64,000 bases of DNA, from positions 62,001 to 126,000 of the forward strand of contig CAVQEZ010000014.1 of assembly GCA_963711635.1 (NCBI GenBank). The letters are read 5' to 3'. This DNA is from CADEED01 sp963711635. GTDB taxonomy: Bacteria; Pseudomonadota; Gammaproteobacteria; Steroidobacterales; Steroidobacteraceae. The translations under genes and the position numbers were made by a program. The notes under the pieces are model-generated. The model made no database searches, was not told where the DNA came from, and worked only from the letters and a program-made list of their open reading frames with translations. Below are positions 37,171 through 47,398 of this stretch, one piece after another. The stretch's first letter is position 1. The number at the start of each line of letters is the position of its first letter.

Positions 37171-39071
37171 CGGCCAGGTTGGCGACGGCGCCGACCAGTG
37201 CCTCGGCCCTCACGGGCTTGGCCAGGTGCGCCTGGAATCCGGCGGCCAGCGCGTCGGCGCGATCCTGCACGCGCGAGAAGGCGGTGAGCGCGATCGCGGG
37301 CAGGCGCTGCGAATCGAATCCCGCCGCACGCAGGTTGCGCAACAACTGGTAACCGTCGAGCTGCGCCATGCCGATGTCGCTGACCAGGATGTCGGGCACG
37401 GTGGTCTTGATCTGCGATATCGCCGCTTCCGCGTTCGACGCATCGCTGACCTGTGCGCCGGCGTCGGCCAGGATGCGCGCGATGAGGGCGCGCGCATCGG
37501 GATCGTCCTCCACCACCAGCACGCGCACGCGCTTGAGGCGCGAGCTCTGATCCGCGGTGACCTCGCTGGGGCGCCGATCAGTGAGCGCCAGCCGCACGCG
37601 AAAGGTCGCGCCTTTGCCGAGGCCTTCGCTCTCCACCTCGATGCTGCCGTGGTGGATGTCCACCAGGTGCTTGACGATGGTGAGGCCGATGCCGAGGCCC
37701 GCGAAGCTCTTGCCCGTGCCGGATTCCTGCTGGCTGAAGCGCTCGAAGATCTGCGGCAGGAACTCGGCGCTGATGCCGCGGCCCGTGTCCGTCACCGCGA
37801 TCTCGTATTCACCGTTGACCACCTGCGGCGTACACGTCGATGCGCCCGCCGGTCGGCGTGAACTTGATGGCATTGGACAGCAGGTTCCAGACCACTTGCT
37901 GCAGGCGCGATTCGTCGGCCAGCACGTGCGCCTCGCGATCGGACACGTGCAGGTGCAGTTCCACGCCCTTGTTGTTGGCCTGCGTCTGCACCACCTCGGC
38001 GGCGGACTCGACGGCGCGCGCCGGCGGAATGGCGTCCACGTCCACGCGCATCTTGCCGAAGCGGATGCCGGCGAAGTCGAGCAGGTCCTCGATGAGGTGG
38101 CTCTGCACGCGCGAATTGCGCTCGATCGCGTCCAGGCCCTGCTCGAGCATCTGCGGGCGTGACATTCTTGCGCTTGAGCACGCTGGCCCAGCCGAGCATG
38201 GCGTTCAGCGGGTTGCGCAGCTCGTGCGAGAGGGTCGCCAGGAATTCGTCCTTGAGCCGGTTGCTGCGCTCGGCTTCGGTGCGCGCGGCACGTTCACTCT
38301 CCAGCAGGCGCTCGCGCTCGGTGACATTGGTGGCGATGGCGATGCGCACGCCATGGCCGTTCTCCGCGACGATGCGCCATTCCACTTCCGCGACGCTGCC
38401 GTCCGGGCGCACGATGGGCAGCGTGCCTTCCCAGCGCCCGCCGTCCAGCAGAGCTCGTGTGCAGCGTCTTGCAGAGCTCGTCGTGACCCGGCGCGATGAG
38501 ATCGACACATTTCTTGCCGATGATGTCGGTGCGGTCGCGGCCCGCCAGCCGGCAGAACTCCGGGTTCACATCGCGGTACACGAGGTCGGAGTCCATGAGC
38601 GCGATGCCACTGGAAGCCAGCTCGAAAATCGTGCGGAAGCGCGCGTCGGTGGTGCGCTTGAGCACGTCCGCCTGGCGCGCGAACAGCAACGCACGCACCG
38701 TGGCGATCAGCACCGGCGGATCCACCGGGTGCGTGAGGTAACTGTCACCGCCGGCCGAGAGGCCCTGCAGCATGTCGTCCTGGGCGACGAAGGTCGCGGT
38801 CAGGTGAATGATGGGTAGATAGGCGGTGTTGCTGCGCGCGCGCAGCCGCCGGCAGACTTCCAGTCCGTCGATATCCGGCAGGTTGATGTCGAGGATGATC
38901 AGGCCGATGTCCTGGCCCGCCGCCGCGAGCGCCTCCGTGCCATTGACGGCTTCGATGACCTCGAAGCCGGCCGAGCGCAGGATGCGCGACGGTGGAATAC
39001 AGCGACGCGGGGTTGTCGTCGACCACGACGATCTTCTGGTGCGTGATCATGCCGGGCAGGGGCGTGCTCAT
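37160..39071 (-). CDS. Hybrid histidine kinase REC-PAS-HK-REC of the stressosome operon (four frameshifts)
   Basis: A 635-residue signalling protein after correction. Order: receiver domain (VVVDDNPASLYST, LIILDINLPD), PAS domain (DARFRTIFELASSGIALMDS), HisKA with DEFLATLSHELRNPLNAMLG, HATPase (NLLSNAIKFTP, TDTGRGIS, FAGLGIGL) and a C-terminal receiver (VLVVEDDPDARAL, ILVSDIGM, AKPV). Extra bases near 37832, 38165, 38465 and 38994 break it. Last gene of the stressosome operon, overlapping the kinase before it. A two-component output of the stressosome is typical of Gram-negative versions. Confidence 0.86.
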
Positions 39072-39928
39072 GGCGCCGCCGCGGCGGTGGCCGCGCCACC
39101 GAAACGCATCGGAATCAATACCCAGAAGCGTGAGCCCCTGCCGAGCTCGCTTTCCACGCCAACCTTGCCGCCCAGCAACTCGGCGAACTTGCGCGCCAGC
39201 GACAGGCCGAGGCCGGAGCCGCGCAGACGCCTCTGCAACCGCACGTCGAGCTGCACGAAATCCGCGAACAGGTTCGGAATGTGTTCGGCGGCAATGCCGA
39301 TGCCCGTGTCGGTGACCGCGAACTCCACTATGCCGTCATCGAGCACGCGCGCCGAGATGCGGACCTCGCCCTCGGGCGTGAACTTCAGCGCGTTGGAAAT
39401 GAAATTGCGCAGGATCTGCGAAACCTTCTTGTCGTCGGTGTAGAGCTTGATCTCGCCCTCGGGCTCGTCGAACACCAGCGAAACCGACGAGGATGCTGCG
39501 ATGGGCTTGAACATGCCGCGCAATGCGGCGAACAGGTCGACCATCTCGAACCACTCGGGGGAAATGGTGATCCGGCCGGCTTCGACCTTGGCGAGGTCGA
39601 GCAGGTCGTTGACCATCTCGGTCAGCTCGCGCGCCGACGACCGGATGAACTCCACCTGTTTCTGCTGTTCGGCCGTGAGCGGGCCATCGAGGCGCGACAG
39701 CAGGATGCCCGAGATGCTGGTCATCGAGGTGAGCGGCGTGCGGAACTCGTGGCTCATGTAGGAAAGAAAGCGGCTCTTGAGGTCGTTGGCATCGCGCAGT
39801 TGCGCCGCCTTGTCGTCGAGCTCCGCGTACAACGCGACCACGCCCTTGTTGGTCTCGTTGAGCTCCTCACGCAAGGCCTCGATGTCGGCATCGCGCGCGG
39901 CCAGCAGCCCCTGGAGATCGGCATTCAT
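39068..39928 (-). CDS. Soluble sensor histidine kinase of the stressosome operon
   Basis: A 286-residue cytosolic kinase with intact frame. An N-terminal coiled coil (residues 5-50, AALREELNETNKGVVALYAE) leads to HisKA with the phospho-His in LSYMSHEFRTPLTSM, then HATPase with NFISNALKFTPEG, TDTGIGIA and GSGLGLSLARK. No sensor domain is visible, so input probably comes through the coiled coil or from neighbouring stressosome proteins. Overlaps its neighbours on both sides by 4 bp (ATGA type). Confidence 0.88.
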   Translation of the reverse strand: MNADLQGLLAARDADIEALREELNETNKGVVALYAELDDKAAQLRDANDLKSRFLSYMSHEFRTPLTSMTSISGILLSRLDGPLTAEQQKQVEFIRSSARELTEMVNDLLDLAKVEAGRITISPEWFEMVDLFAALRGMFKPIAASSSVSLVFDEPEGEIKLYTDDKKVSQILRNFISNALKFTPEGEVRISARVLDDGIVEFAVTDTGIGIAAEHIPNLFADFVQLDVRLQRRLRGSGLGLSLARKFAELLGGKVGVESELGRGSRFWVLIPMRFGGAATAAAAP

Positions 39929-40879
39929 GTGGCGATGACCACGACCGTTGCGTCATCGCTGTTGCGTCCGTGATCGCGGTACAACGCGGCGGCAATGAGC
40001 GCGGGATGCGCACGCATCAGTGCGGGGTGCTGTCTGAGATCCCAGCGCGCGGACAGCCCATCCGAATGCATGACGAGCAGCGCGCCCGGGGCGACGCTGT
40101 ATTCGAGTTGCTGCGCGGGGCGATGATTCAACCCCAGCGTGCCGTTGTGCGACACCAGGCCTTGGGATTTTTCCGCGGACACCAGGTAACCGGAGATGTT
40201 GCCCACCCCCGCGTACGCCAGCGACCCGTTCGAGAACCGCGCGACGGCGGCCCCGCCGCCGCGCGTTTTCGACATCGAACGATGGGCGCGCTGCAGGATA
40301 TCCCGCGGTGCCTCGTCGGGCGCGCTCTGAAATGCGGAAATACAGATGCGCGCCGCTTCGGCGGCAAACGTGCCATGTCCGAGGCCATCGACGACGATGA
40401 CCGCGGTGCCATTGGCATCGGTCACGATATCCCAGGCATCGCCACATTCGATTTCGCCCGGCATCGCGACGCTGACGGCGCCAAGGCGTAGATTAGTTGC
40501 GCCGAATCTCGCCATGACGATGGTGCCCTCGCCGGGCAGCAGAGTAGATGTCGAACTCCCGCGCGAGCCGGCGCACCGCGCCGAGACCTGTTCCCGGCGT
40601 GCCGCCGGTGGAGTAGCCGTCCGACATGCAGCGCGAGACGTCAGTCATGCCCGGTCCGCGATCGATGGCCAGCAGCTCGACGACCTTCGATGTGTCGGTG
40701 CCCAGCGTCTGGATCAACAACTCACCGCCGCGCGCGTGCAGCAGCAGGTTGTTGGCAAGCTCGGTGGCGGCTATCGACACCTTGTCGGCGAGCCCGGCCG
40801 TCAATTCGAAATTCGCAAGCGTATGCGCTGCACGACGCGCCTCGCCCACCTTGCTGCTGTCGTCGATCAAATAGCGCAT
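39925..40879 (-). CDS. ATP-binding SpoIIE-family phosphatase (RsbT-like ATPase fused to RsbX-like phosphatase; one frameshift)
   Basis: As read, two genes appear (40493-40879 and 39925-40515), but removing one base near 40530 joins them into one 317-residue protein. The first half is an anti-sigma-type HATPase (IAATELANNLLLHARGGEL, DRGPGM, GTGLGAVRRLAREFDIYS). The second half is a PP2C/SpoIIE phosphatase (CGDAWDIV, VDGLGHGTFAAEAA, ARFSNGSLAYAGVGN, SDG, DDATVVV). Such fusions are known. It likely removes phosphates from RsbR/RsbS and resets the stressosome, as RsbX does. Confidence 0.85.
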
Positions 40880-40950
40880 TTGCGCGCCACGTTCGGGAAT
40901 TTTCGCCTAGTTCAGTCGGACCTGTTTCCATCGCACCCATCTCATTGGAG

Positions 40951-41359
40951 CTATTTCCATCGGACGATGGTGACACGCGTGCCGCCGCCCAGCTTGGTGT
41001 CGATGTCGAACTCGTTGACGAGGCGTTTCGCGCCCGGTGAGCCCCATGCCTAGACCCTTGCCTGAAGTCCAGCCATCGGTCATGGCCAGGTCGAGGTTCG
41101 CAATGCCCGGACCTTCGTCGGCGAACAGGAGCTTCAAGCCGCGACGCGATTCGTTCGCCAGGATCTCCCAGTGCATGGTCCCGCCGCGGCCATAGGTGTA
41201 CGCATTGCGCGCCAGCTCGCTCGCGGCGGTGACCATCTTGGTCTGGTCCACCAGTGAGAATTTCAGCTCCTGCGTGAGCCGGCGCACCATCTGGCGCGCC
41301 AGCACGATGTCGTGCTCGGAGCGCAGCGGCGCGTCGCCCTTACCGTTGGGTGGAATCAT
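40951..41359 (-). CDS. rsbT: RsbT-like switch kinase (one frameshift)
   Basis: Serine/threonine kinase of the stressosome, 135 residues after correction. It follows RsbT closely: DIVLARQMVRRLTQELKFSL, VDQTKMVTAASELARNAYTYG, DEGPGIANLDLAMTDGWTSG, GLGMGLTG and a VTIVRWK end. One extra G near 41042 (a GGG run) breaks LTG/AKRLVNEFDI. In the family it phosphorylates RsbS and RsbR under stress, is released and activates the next partner. The start overlaps RsbS by 20 bp. Confidence 0.88.
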
Positions 41360-41726
41360 CGCTGCCGTCCGCGTCTATCTTCCGACGCAACAGCGCCATT
41401 CCGCGTTCGACGTTGAGCGCGGTTGCGACGCCGGGTAACGACAAGCCGAGCTCCACGAGCGTGATCGCGACCGCCGGCTGCATGCCGACCAGGATGGTCT
41501 CGGCGCCGAGAATGCTTCCGATGCCGGAGATGTCGGCCACCATGCGGCCGATGAACGAGTCCACCATCTCCAGCGTGGAGATGTCGATGAGCACGCCTTT
41601 GCTGGCGTTCTTGTTGATGGCGTTCGACAGGTCGTCCTGCAGCTTCAGTGCGAGCTGGTCGTGCATGTCGATCTGGATGGTGACGAGCAGGAACTCGCCC
41701 ATCCGCAGGATTGGAATTCGTTCCAT
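41340..41726 (-). CDS. rsbS: RsbS-like STAS-domain stressosome scaffold
   Basis: A 128-residue single-domain STAS protein, intact. It matches RsbS: IPILRMGEFLLVTIQIDMHD, GVLIDISTLEMVDSFIGRMV with the conserved phosphorylatable Ser in DSF, and VGMQPAVAITLVELGLSLPG. In characterised systems RsbS forms the core of the stressosome with RsbR and holds RsbT inactive until phosphorylated. It starts 10 bp after the RsbR stop. Confidence 0.9.
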   Translation of the reverse strand: MERIPILRMGEFLLVTIQIDMHDQLALKLQDDLSNAINKNASKGVLIDISTLEMVDSFIGRMVADISGIGSILGAETILVGMQPAVAITLVELGLSLPGVATALNVERGMALLRRKIDADGSDDSTQR

Positions 41727-41736
41727 CGTCCAGGCG

Positions 41737-42581
41737 TCAACTCGTGAGCGAGGTGCCGGTACGCTTGAGCGCAAGCGCCAGCGCGTCGGCAAGGTTCGCC
41801 TTGGTGGTCACGCCCTGCAGGTCCACGCCCAGGTGCACGATGGTCTGCGCGATCTGCGGGCGCACGCCGCGAGATGATGCATTCCGCGCCCATGAGCCGC
41901 AGCGCGGTGACCGTCTTCAGCAGGTGCTGCGCGACCAGCGTGTCCACGGTCGGCACGCCCGTGATGTCGAGGATGGCGATCTGCGCGCCGGTCTCGACGA
42001 CCTTCTGCAGCAGGTTTTCCATGACCACCTGCGTGCGCGCCGAATCCAGCGTGCCGATCATCGGCAACGCCAGGATGCCTTCCCAGAGTTTCACGACAGG
42101 CGTCGACAGCTCGAGCATCTCGCGCTGCTGGCGATTGATGACTTCTTCGCGCGACTTTCTGATAGGCCTTCACCGTGTGCAGGCCGAGCGCGTCCAGCAA
42201 CTCGGTGGCGCGCCACACCTGGTCGGCGAGCGCGTCCGCATCCTTGCCGGCGTCCGCGCGCAGCGCGGCGAAATACGGTTTCTTCAACGAGAAGATGAAG
42301 CTCGCCGTTTCGTCCGACGAAAACCCCTGCTGCACGCGCGAACGCGAAACGCCGTCGAGGAAATCGCGGACTGGCTTGAACTCGCTGCTGGAGATATCGC
42401 CGGACTTTGCATGGTCCGAAGCGACGCTCAGCAACTGGATGAACTCGCGCGCCTGTTGTTCCAGTTCCGAGGCGGAGATGCGCCCCTTGCTGCTCGCATT
42501 GCTGGCGAGATCCCTGGCCCAGGCCGCATGAATCTCTTTGCCACTCTTTCTTAGTACGTTTGACATCGTGGCGTCCGCCAT
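41737..42581 (-). CDS. rsbR: RsbR-like stressosome sensor (two frameshifts)
   Basis: A 280-residue protein after correction. The N-terminal half is a helical, globin-like RsbR_N-type sensor region (SASELEQQAREFIQLLSVAS and on). The C-terminal STAS domain has LELSTPVVKLWEGILALPMI, LDITGVPTVDTLVAQHLL with the conserved Thr, and SGVRPQIAQTIVHLG. Extra bases near 41871 and 42158. AGGGGAAG precedes ATG 42581; a longer ATG at 42632 is less likely. First gene of the operon. No haem His was assigned. Confidence 0.87.
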
Positions 42582-42701
42582 CGGACTTCCCCTGAGTTGA
42601 GTAATAAGGAGCGGGGATGTTAACAATGGCATCGAACGCGACTTGTAGGCGTCCGCTGACTGCGATGACGGATGAAGCCCACGATCGGGAAGTGCTCAGG
42701 G

Positions 42702-44051
42702 CTACGCGGCGCGCGTGTTCTCGTCACCTCCGAGGACTAACAGACGCTCTAACAGGCTGCGGTTGAATTCGCTGCGCGACTTGAGTGCCAGCCGTTCGCC
42801 GACCAAGGCTCGGGCCAGCGACTGCCGACCGGCGCGAAACGCCGCTTCGGTGGTGGTGAGCTGCAGGAGATCGCGCTGCGCATGGCTGCCGCCGAAGCGA
42901 TGGGCAAAAGGCCTGACGCGCTGCAATTCATCGATGGCCACCTCGAAATCCTGGCGTTCGAAGGCACACAGTGCGCGCGCGGTGGGAAGGCCCACGTCGC
43001 GGCTCATGATGCCGTTGCTGTCCGGGCGGCGTGACGCGGCCCCGATGCCATCGAGGATGCGCTGTACCTGGCGTTGATCGCCGATCGCCAGGAAGGCCAT
43101 GAGCGCATGCACGTCGTTGAAGGCGTAGTAGCCATCATCGCCCAGCTGCTCCCAACTGCGGGCAAGCTCGGTCCAGCGATCACCGACGTCGACATTGCGC
43201 AGCCGCAGTCGCCAGAGCAGGGCGGATGCGTCGATCATTTCTCCAGCCACCCGGGTGGAGGTGGGCCGAACACGCGTGTCGTACACCTTCAGCGCCGCAT
43301 CGTAGTCCTCGACGTCGAGGTGAAAGAGTGCCAGGTGCCACCAGTTGTGGAAGGCGAAGAAGTTGTGTTCGCTCCAGGCCGCAGCTGTGCTCTTGATCCA
43401 CTCGATGCCCGAATGCGTCTGGCCACGCATTTCCAATACGTGCGTGACCGCGTGCACCGCCCAGACATCGGCCGCGCTGAGCTCGATGGCGCGCCGGCCG
43501 ATGGCTTCGGCGTCGTCATAGGCGCCGCATTCCTCGAGTCCGAAGGAATGCATGCCGAGCACGATGCCGCGCTGTGGATCACGTTCGCCCCAGGCGTGCA
43601 GAACCTGCGCGGGCCGGTCACGAAGCATCGTGGAATGACCCAGGAAGAAATCGAACAGATGGGCGATCTGCAGCGACAGCAGGTCGCGCGGATACTCCGC
43701 GCAGATGTCTCCATAGAGCTTGGCAGCGCCTGCAAAGTCGCGGCTCAACCAGGCACGCGCGGCGTTCAGATGCATGCGCTCGCGTTCCAGCGCGTGTCCG
43801 ACGTGGCGCTCGGCGGCCTCGAGTGCGGCGGCGATGCCAGTCTCGGCACCCTTCTCCGTGGTGGTCGCCAGCAGGCCTGCCTTGAAGCAGTGCCCCATGA
43901 CGAACGCGGGATCGAGGGCGAGCGCCTCGTCGATCGTCGCGATCGGGTCGGCGCGATAGAAGTTGAGCTGCGTGACCGCCTGATCGTACAGATCGAGCGC
44001 GATGCGGTTGCGACACGAGACGGGGTTGCCAAGGCGGTCTGTCAGGTTCAT
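42702..44051 (-). CDS. TPR protein, TTC38-like
   Basis: A 449-residue helical-repeat protein. GAGGAG precedes ATG 44051. TPR-like units run throughout. The segment IVLGMHSFGLEECGAYDDAE, then AVHAVTHVLEMRG and FHNWWHLALFHLD, is typical of the tetratricopeptide repeat protein 38 family. No signal peptide or catalytic domain is seen. It lies 61 bp downstream of the STAND regulator, and its promoter region carries the element shared with the other TPR gene at 47464-48132. Confidence 0.82.
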   Translation of the reverse strand: MNLTDRLGNPVSCRNRIALDLYDQAVTQLNFYRADPIATIDEALALDPAFVMGHCFKAGLLATTTEKGAETGIAAALEAAERHVGHALERERMHLNAARAWLSRDFAGAAKLYGDICAEYPRDLLSLQIAHLFDFFLGHSTMLRDRPAQVLHAWGERDPQRGIVLGMHSFGLEECGAYDDAEAIGRRAIELSAADVWAVHAVTHVLEMRGQTHSGIEWIKSTAAAWSEHNFFAFHNWWHLALFHLDVEDYDAALKVYDTRVRPTSTRVAGEMIDASALLWRLRLRNVDVGDRWTELARSWEQLGDDGYYAFNDVHALMAFLAIGDQRQVQRILDGIGAASRRPDSNGIMSRDVGLPTARALCAFERQDFEVAIDELQRVRPFAHRFGGSHAQRDLLQLTTTEAAFRAGRQSLARALVGERLALKSRSEFNRSLLERLLVLGGDENTRAA

Positions 44052-44067
44052 GGGAATCTCCTCATTT

Positions 44068-44105
44068 ACCTTCAGGGCGTGACATGGCGGGGAACAATGT
44101 TCCGC
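44068..44105 (-). promoter_or_regulatory. 38-nt conserved promoter element, copy 1
   Basis: Read on the minus strand: GCGGAACA-T-TGTTCC, ten variable bases, then ACGCCCTGAAGGT, ending 16 bp before ATG 44051. The core GGAACA-A-TGTTCC (44091-44103) is palindromic. The same layout with identical spacing lies at 48165-48202 (29 of 38 bases identical). Candidate shared operator or ECF-type promoter. Confidence 0.65.
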
Positions 44106-44112
44106 GGAGTTT

Positions 44113-47100
44113 TCAGCCCGGCCGATAGCTGCAGAACGAGCCGGTGCGGATGGCCCATTCCAGGTGCTTGCCGGCCGCCGGACATTCGCCTGCGATGCGT
44201 TCGATGGCGTGCTTGAGACGCCGCTGGACGTTGACGCGCGCTCTTTCGACATTCGACCCCGCGCGGCGCGCACGGCCGCCCAGGCCGAAAGCACGCGAAA
44301 GCTCGGCGCTCAGCTGCTCGATTTCTTCGCGTGCGGCTTCGGCGCCGGCAAGGTCATTCATGCTTTCCGCTTCCTCGATCTGGGCACGCAAGGATTCCAG
44401 CCGGCGGCGGTAATCGCGACGCGCCTTCTCATCCAATACCTCGCCACTGTCGCCCGCATCCACCGGCGAATCTCCTTGCGAAGCACCCATCAGGTCCAGG
44501 ACGTGAAGCTCCTGGCCCGGCATCGCCACCAGCCGCGCCAGCATCTGCATGCCACGACTGTCACGCATCCGGAATGTGCGTTCCTCGCATTCACAGACCC
44601 AGACTTCGCCTTCCGATGACAGCCGGAAGTAAGCCACGGAGGGCAGGCCGGGCGTGGCGGCCGGAGCCGCGGGTTCGCCTTGCACACGCAAGCGTGCGAT
44701 TTTTTCCGCGAGACTGGTCAGGCCCAACTCGGCGGCGGTGGCCTGCGCTTCCTCGAGCAGCAAGCGGGCGCGCGGCGACGCGGCGCCGCGCAGGCATTCC
44801 ACCCATTCGAGCACGATGCGCGAAATCCACGGGCGCGCTCCCATGCGTCGCGCCGTCTCCAGGGCCGCGGCGAAATGTTCGTTCGCCGCCTCCACGCGGC
44901 CCAGCGCCGCCGCGAGATGTCCGAGACTGCGCTCCACTGGACCCATCCAGCGCATGCCGAGCAGTCCCCAGTGCCCGCATCGTTGCCGGTACGGCAGGAT
45001 GCTGTCGTAGGCGAGCTGCGCGAGCGCAGGATTGCCGAGCGTGGCCAGGTATTCGCCCAGGCTCGCGAACGCTCCCATATCCGAGAAGCGGATGATCCGG
45101 CGCAGGAAAGCCTCATCCAGGTCGGCGGGATTGGGGCTGCGCCCCAGCGAGCCGGTGGCGGCGGCCAGCAACGCGGGCTTCAGGTACATCTCCGCATGCG
45201 GCATGCCCGCGCATTGCCGATCGAGCCGGGCGCACAAGGCTTCCAGCTTCGGCTTGTCGTCGGTCATCTCCGCCAGGGCCAGCTGCTGCACCAGCAAGGT
45301 CAACGCGGCGTTGGAATCCTGGGCGCGGTCCGCGAGCCGGCGCGCATCGCCGAGCGCCGCCTCGGCCGCCGCAAACTCGCCGCGCGACGTGGCGCGCATC
45401 ACGCGCAACGCGGCGGCCTGCCACTGGTAGTGAGGCATGCCGAGCTGCGCCGACAGCGAATTGCATTGTTCGATGGCGTCGTCGAGCGTCGCCGCGTCAC
45501 CGAGCTCCATGGCATCGACGGCCGAGCGCAGGTAGCCGCGCCTGCACTCCGGTGTGTCACCGAGCTGAACAGCCAGGCGTACGTGTTCCTGGTTCAACGC
45601 CAGTCGTTCGACCGGATCGCCGAGATCCATCAACGCCGACACCGCGCTGCGCAGTGTGGTGAGCAGCGTGCGCGCGTTGCCGGCCGTGCGCGCCAGCCGG
45701 ATGGCATCGTGCGCCAGCGCCACGGGCTCCGACGGATCGGCCGCCGGCTGCATGGCCGCGGCCAGGCGCGCCTGCAAGCGCGCGCGGCGATCGATGTCGC
45801 CGTCACCGATTCGCTCCAGCGCGATCTTCAGCAGGTTCACCAGTCGCGGATCGACACTGCCGAAGGTGAAGATGCTGCCGTACGTGAGTGCCGAATCCGC
45901 CAGCAGCTCCGGGTCGCCGAGCGATTCACCGATTCGAAACGCCTCGCTGCTGTTGCGTCGCCCCGCATCCAGGTCTCCCGCGCCGATCTGCGCCGCGGCC
46001 AGTTCGAGCAGCAGGCGCGCGCGCGATGCGTCGCCCGGCGCTGCATTGTCCAGGATGAGCAGCGCGCGGCTGTAGCAGAGTGCTGCATCGTCGAATGAAT
46101 GGCGCGACTCCGCCTGATGCGCGGCCTGCCGCCAGGCGGCGACTCCATCGGCGCTCGCGTTCGCACCGGAATCTTCGAGATGCTGGGCCAGCGCGGCCCA
46201 GGAAATCGTGGCCCCGTGATCAGCGCGCGCGCGCATGCGCTGAGCCTCGCGCTCATGCAGCCGGCGCCGCTCGGCCGCCGGAAGCGCGTCGTGGAAGGCC
46301 TCGCGAACCAGCATGTGCTCGAAGCGCAAAGACCCGCCGGTGTCCGGTTCGATGAGTCCGGACTGCAGCCCCGACGCGAGCTGCGCGTGCAGTTCAGGTT
46401 CCGTTGCGTCGCACAGCTCGGCGAGCGCATCGGGTCGAAAACTGCGGCCGAGCACCGACGCCACGCCTAACAAGGTTTGCGTCTCGGCAGGCAGGTGCGC
46501 CGCGCGTTCGAGGATGGCGATGCGGATACTGGCCGGTGCATTGCGCAGGTTGCCGCGTTGCCGCCCGAGCTCAACGACCTCGGCCAGGTAGAGCGGATGC
46601 CCTTCGGTCTGCGTGGCCAGCTCGGTGACGTTCTGTTCGAGCGGACGTTCGCCGGTGGCCACGCGCACGTACTCGCGAATCTCGTCGCGGTCCAGCCGTC
46701 GCAGCGGTAGTTGGATGGCGGTGCGGCGCAGGCGCGCGACGATGTTGCCGATGCGCGGCCGGTGCACTTCCGCGTCCCGGAAACTCCCGATGATGAGGGC
46801 GCGCGCCGAGTGCAACTGCCGGGACGCGAATTCCAGCAGCGCGAGAGAATCGGAGTCGGCGGCGTGCAGGTCTTCGAGCACCAGCACCAGCGGTTCTGAC
46901 GTCGCCGCCGCCAGCAGCAGGCTCGAGACCGCATCCATGAGCCGGAAGCGCGCCTGCTCCGGTTCGAGCCGCGTTCCGGTGCGAGCCGCTTCGGGCACCA
47001 GCTCCGGTACCAGCTCTCCGATCGGTGCGGCCAGGTGCGGTTGTTCGGCCAGCGTCGCGCGCACGTTCTCGCGTGACAGCAATGAGCGCAGCACTTGGAT

Positions 47101-47349
47101 CCACGGCCAGTAGACCGGCGCACCACCGGCTTCCCACGCGAAGCCCCAATGAATCGAGGTGCCGCGGGATGCCTGCTCGGCGGCGAACTCGGTCAGCAGC
47201 CGGCTCTTGCCGATGCCCGGCTCGCCGCTGATCAGGCAGAGCGTGCCGCGGCCGCTGCTGGCCGCTTCGAACGCGCTGGCCAACGCCGCGAATTCGCGCG
47301 TGCGCCCCACGAAGGCGCGGCTCCTGCTTCCGGCTGGCTCGGCGTGCAA
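44113..47349 (-). CDS. STAND-type ATPase transcriptional regulator with TPR region
   Basis: A 1078-residue signalling ATPase. An AAA/STAND module (15-340) begins AFVGRTREFAALASAFE, with Walker A ISGEPGIGKSRLL and Walker B VLVLEDLHAAD. A long TPR-like region follows (350-880). The C-terminal 190 residues form a recurring domain found after such ATPases: EVWVCECEERTFRMRDSRGM, LHVLDLMG, a coiled coil and RARVNVQRRLKHAIERI, which may be a DNA-contacting helical unit. TTG at 47349 follows GGGGAG. It sits between two TPR genes with a shared promoter element and probably controls them (inference). Confidence 0.82.
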   Translation of the reverse strand: MHAEPAGSRSRAFVGRTREFAALASAFEAASSGRGTLCLISGEPGIGKSRLLTEFAAEQASRGTSIHWGFAWEAGGAPVYWPWIQVLRSLLSRENVRATLAEQPHLAAPIGELVPELVPEAARTGTRLEPEQARFRLMDAVSSLLLAAATSEPLVLVLEDLHAADSDSLALLEFASRQLHSARALIIGSFRDAEVHRPRIGNIVARLRRTAIQLPLRRLDRDEIREYVRVATGERPLEQNVTELATQTEGHPLYLAEVVELGRQRGNLRNAPASIRIAILERAAHLPAETQTLLGVASVLGRSFRPDALAELCDATEPELHAQLASGLQSGLIEPDTGGSLRFEHMLVREAFHDALPAAERRRLHEREAQRMRARADHGATISWAALAQHLEDSGANASADGVAAWRQAAHQAESRHSFDDAALCYSRALLILDNAAPGDASRARLLLELAAAQIGAGDLDAGRRNSSEAFRIGESLGDPELLADSALTYGSIFTFGSVDPRLVNLLKIALERIGDGDIDRRARLQARLAAAMQPAADPSEPVALAHDAIRLARTAGNARTLLTTLRSAVSALMDLGDPVERLALNQEHVRLAVQLGDTPECRRGYLRSAVDAMELGDAATLDDAIEQCNSLSAQLGMPHYQWQAAALRVMRATSRGEFAAAEAALGDARRLADRAQDSNAALTLLVQQLALAEMTDDKPKLEALCARLDRQCAGMPHAEMYLKPALLAAATGSLGRSPNPADLDEAFLRRIIRFSDMGAFASLGEYLATLGNPALAQLAYDSILPYRQRCGHWGLLGMRWMGPVERSLGHLAAALGRVEAANEHFAAALETARRMGARPWISRIVLEWVECLRGAASPRARLLLEEAQATAAELGLTSLAEKIARLRVQGEPAAPAATPGLPSVAYFRLSSEGEVWVCECEERTFRMRDSRGMQMLARLVAMPGQELHVLDLMGASQGDSPVDAGDSGEVLDEKARRDYRRRLESLRAQIEEAESMNDLAGAEAAREEIEQLSAELSRAFGLGGRARRAGSNVERARVNVQRRLKHAIERIAGECPAAGKHLEWAIRTGSFCSYRPG

Positions 47350-47398
47350 GTTCGATCTCCCCGAAGAACCAGGATGTTAGCGCAGTGCAAACGAAGCT

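Noticed and set aside
44088..44106. Inverted repeat as an intrinsic terminator of the STAND gene
   Set aside because: The loop would be one base, there is no U-tract, and the same motif with equal spacing recurs before another gene.
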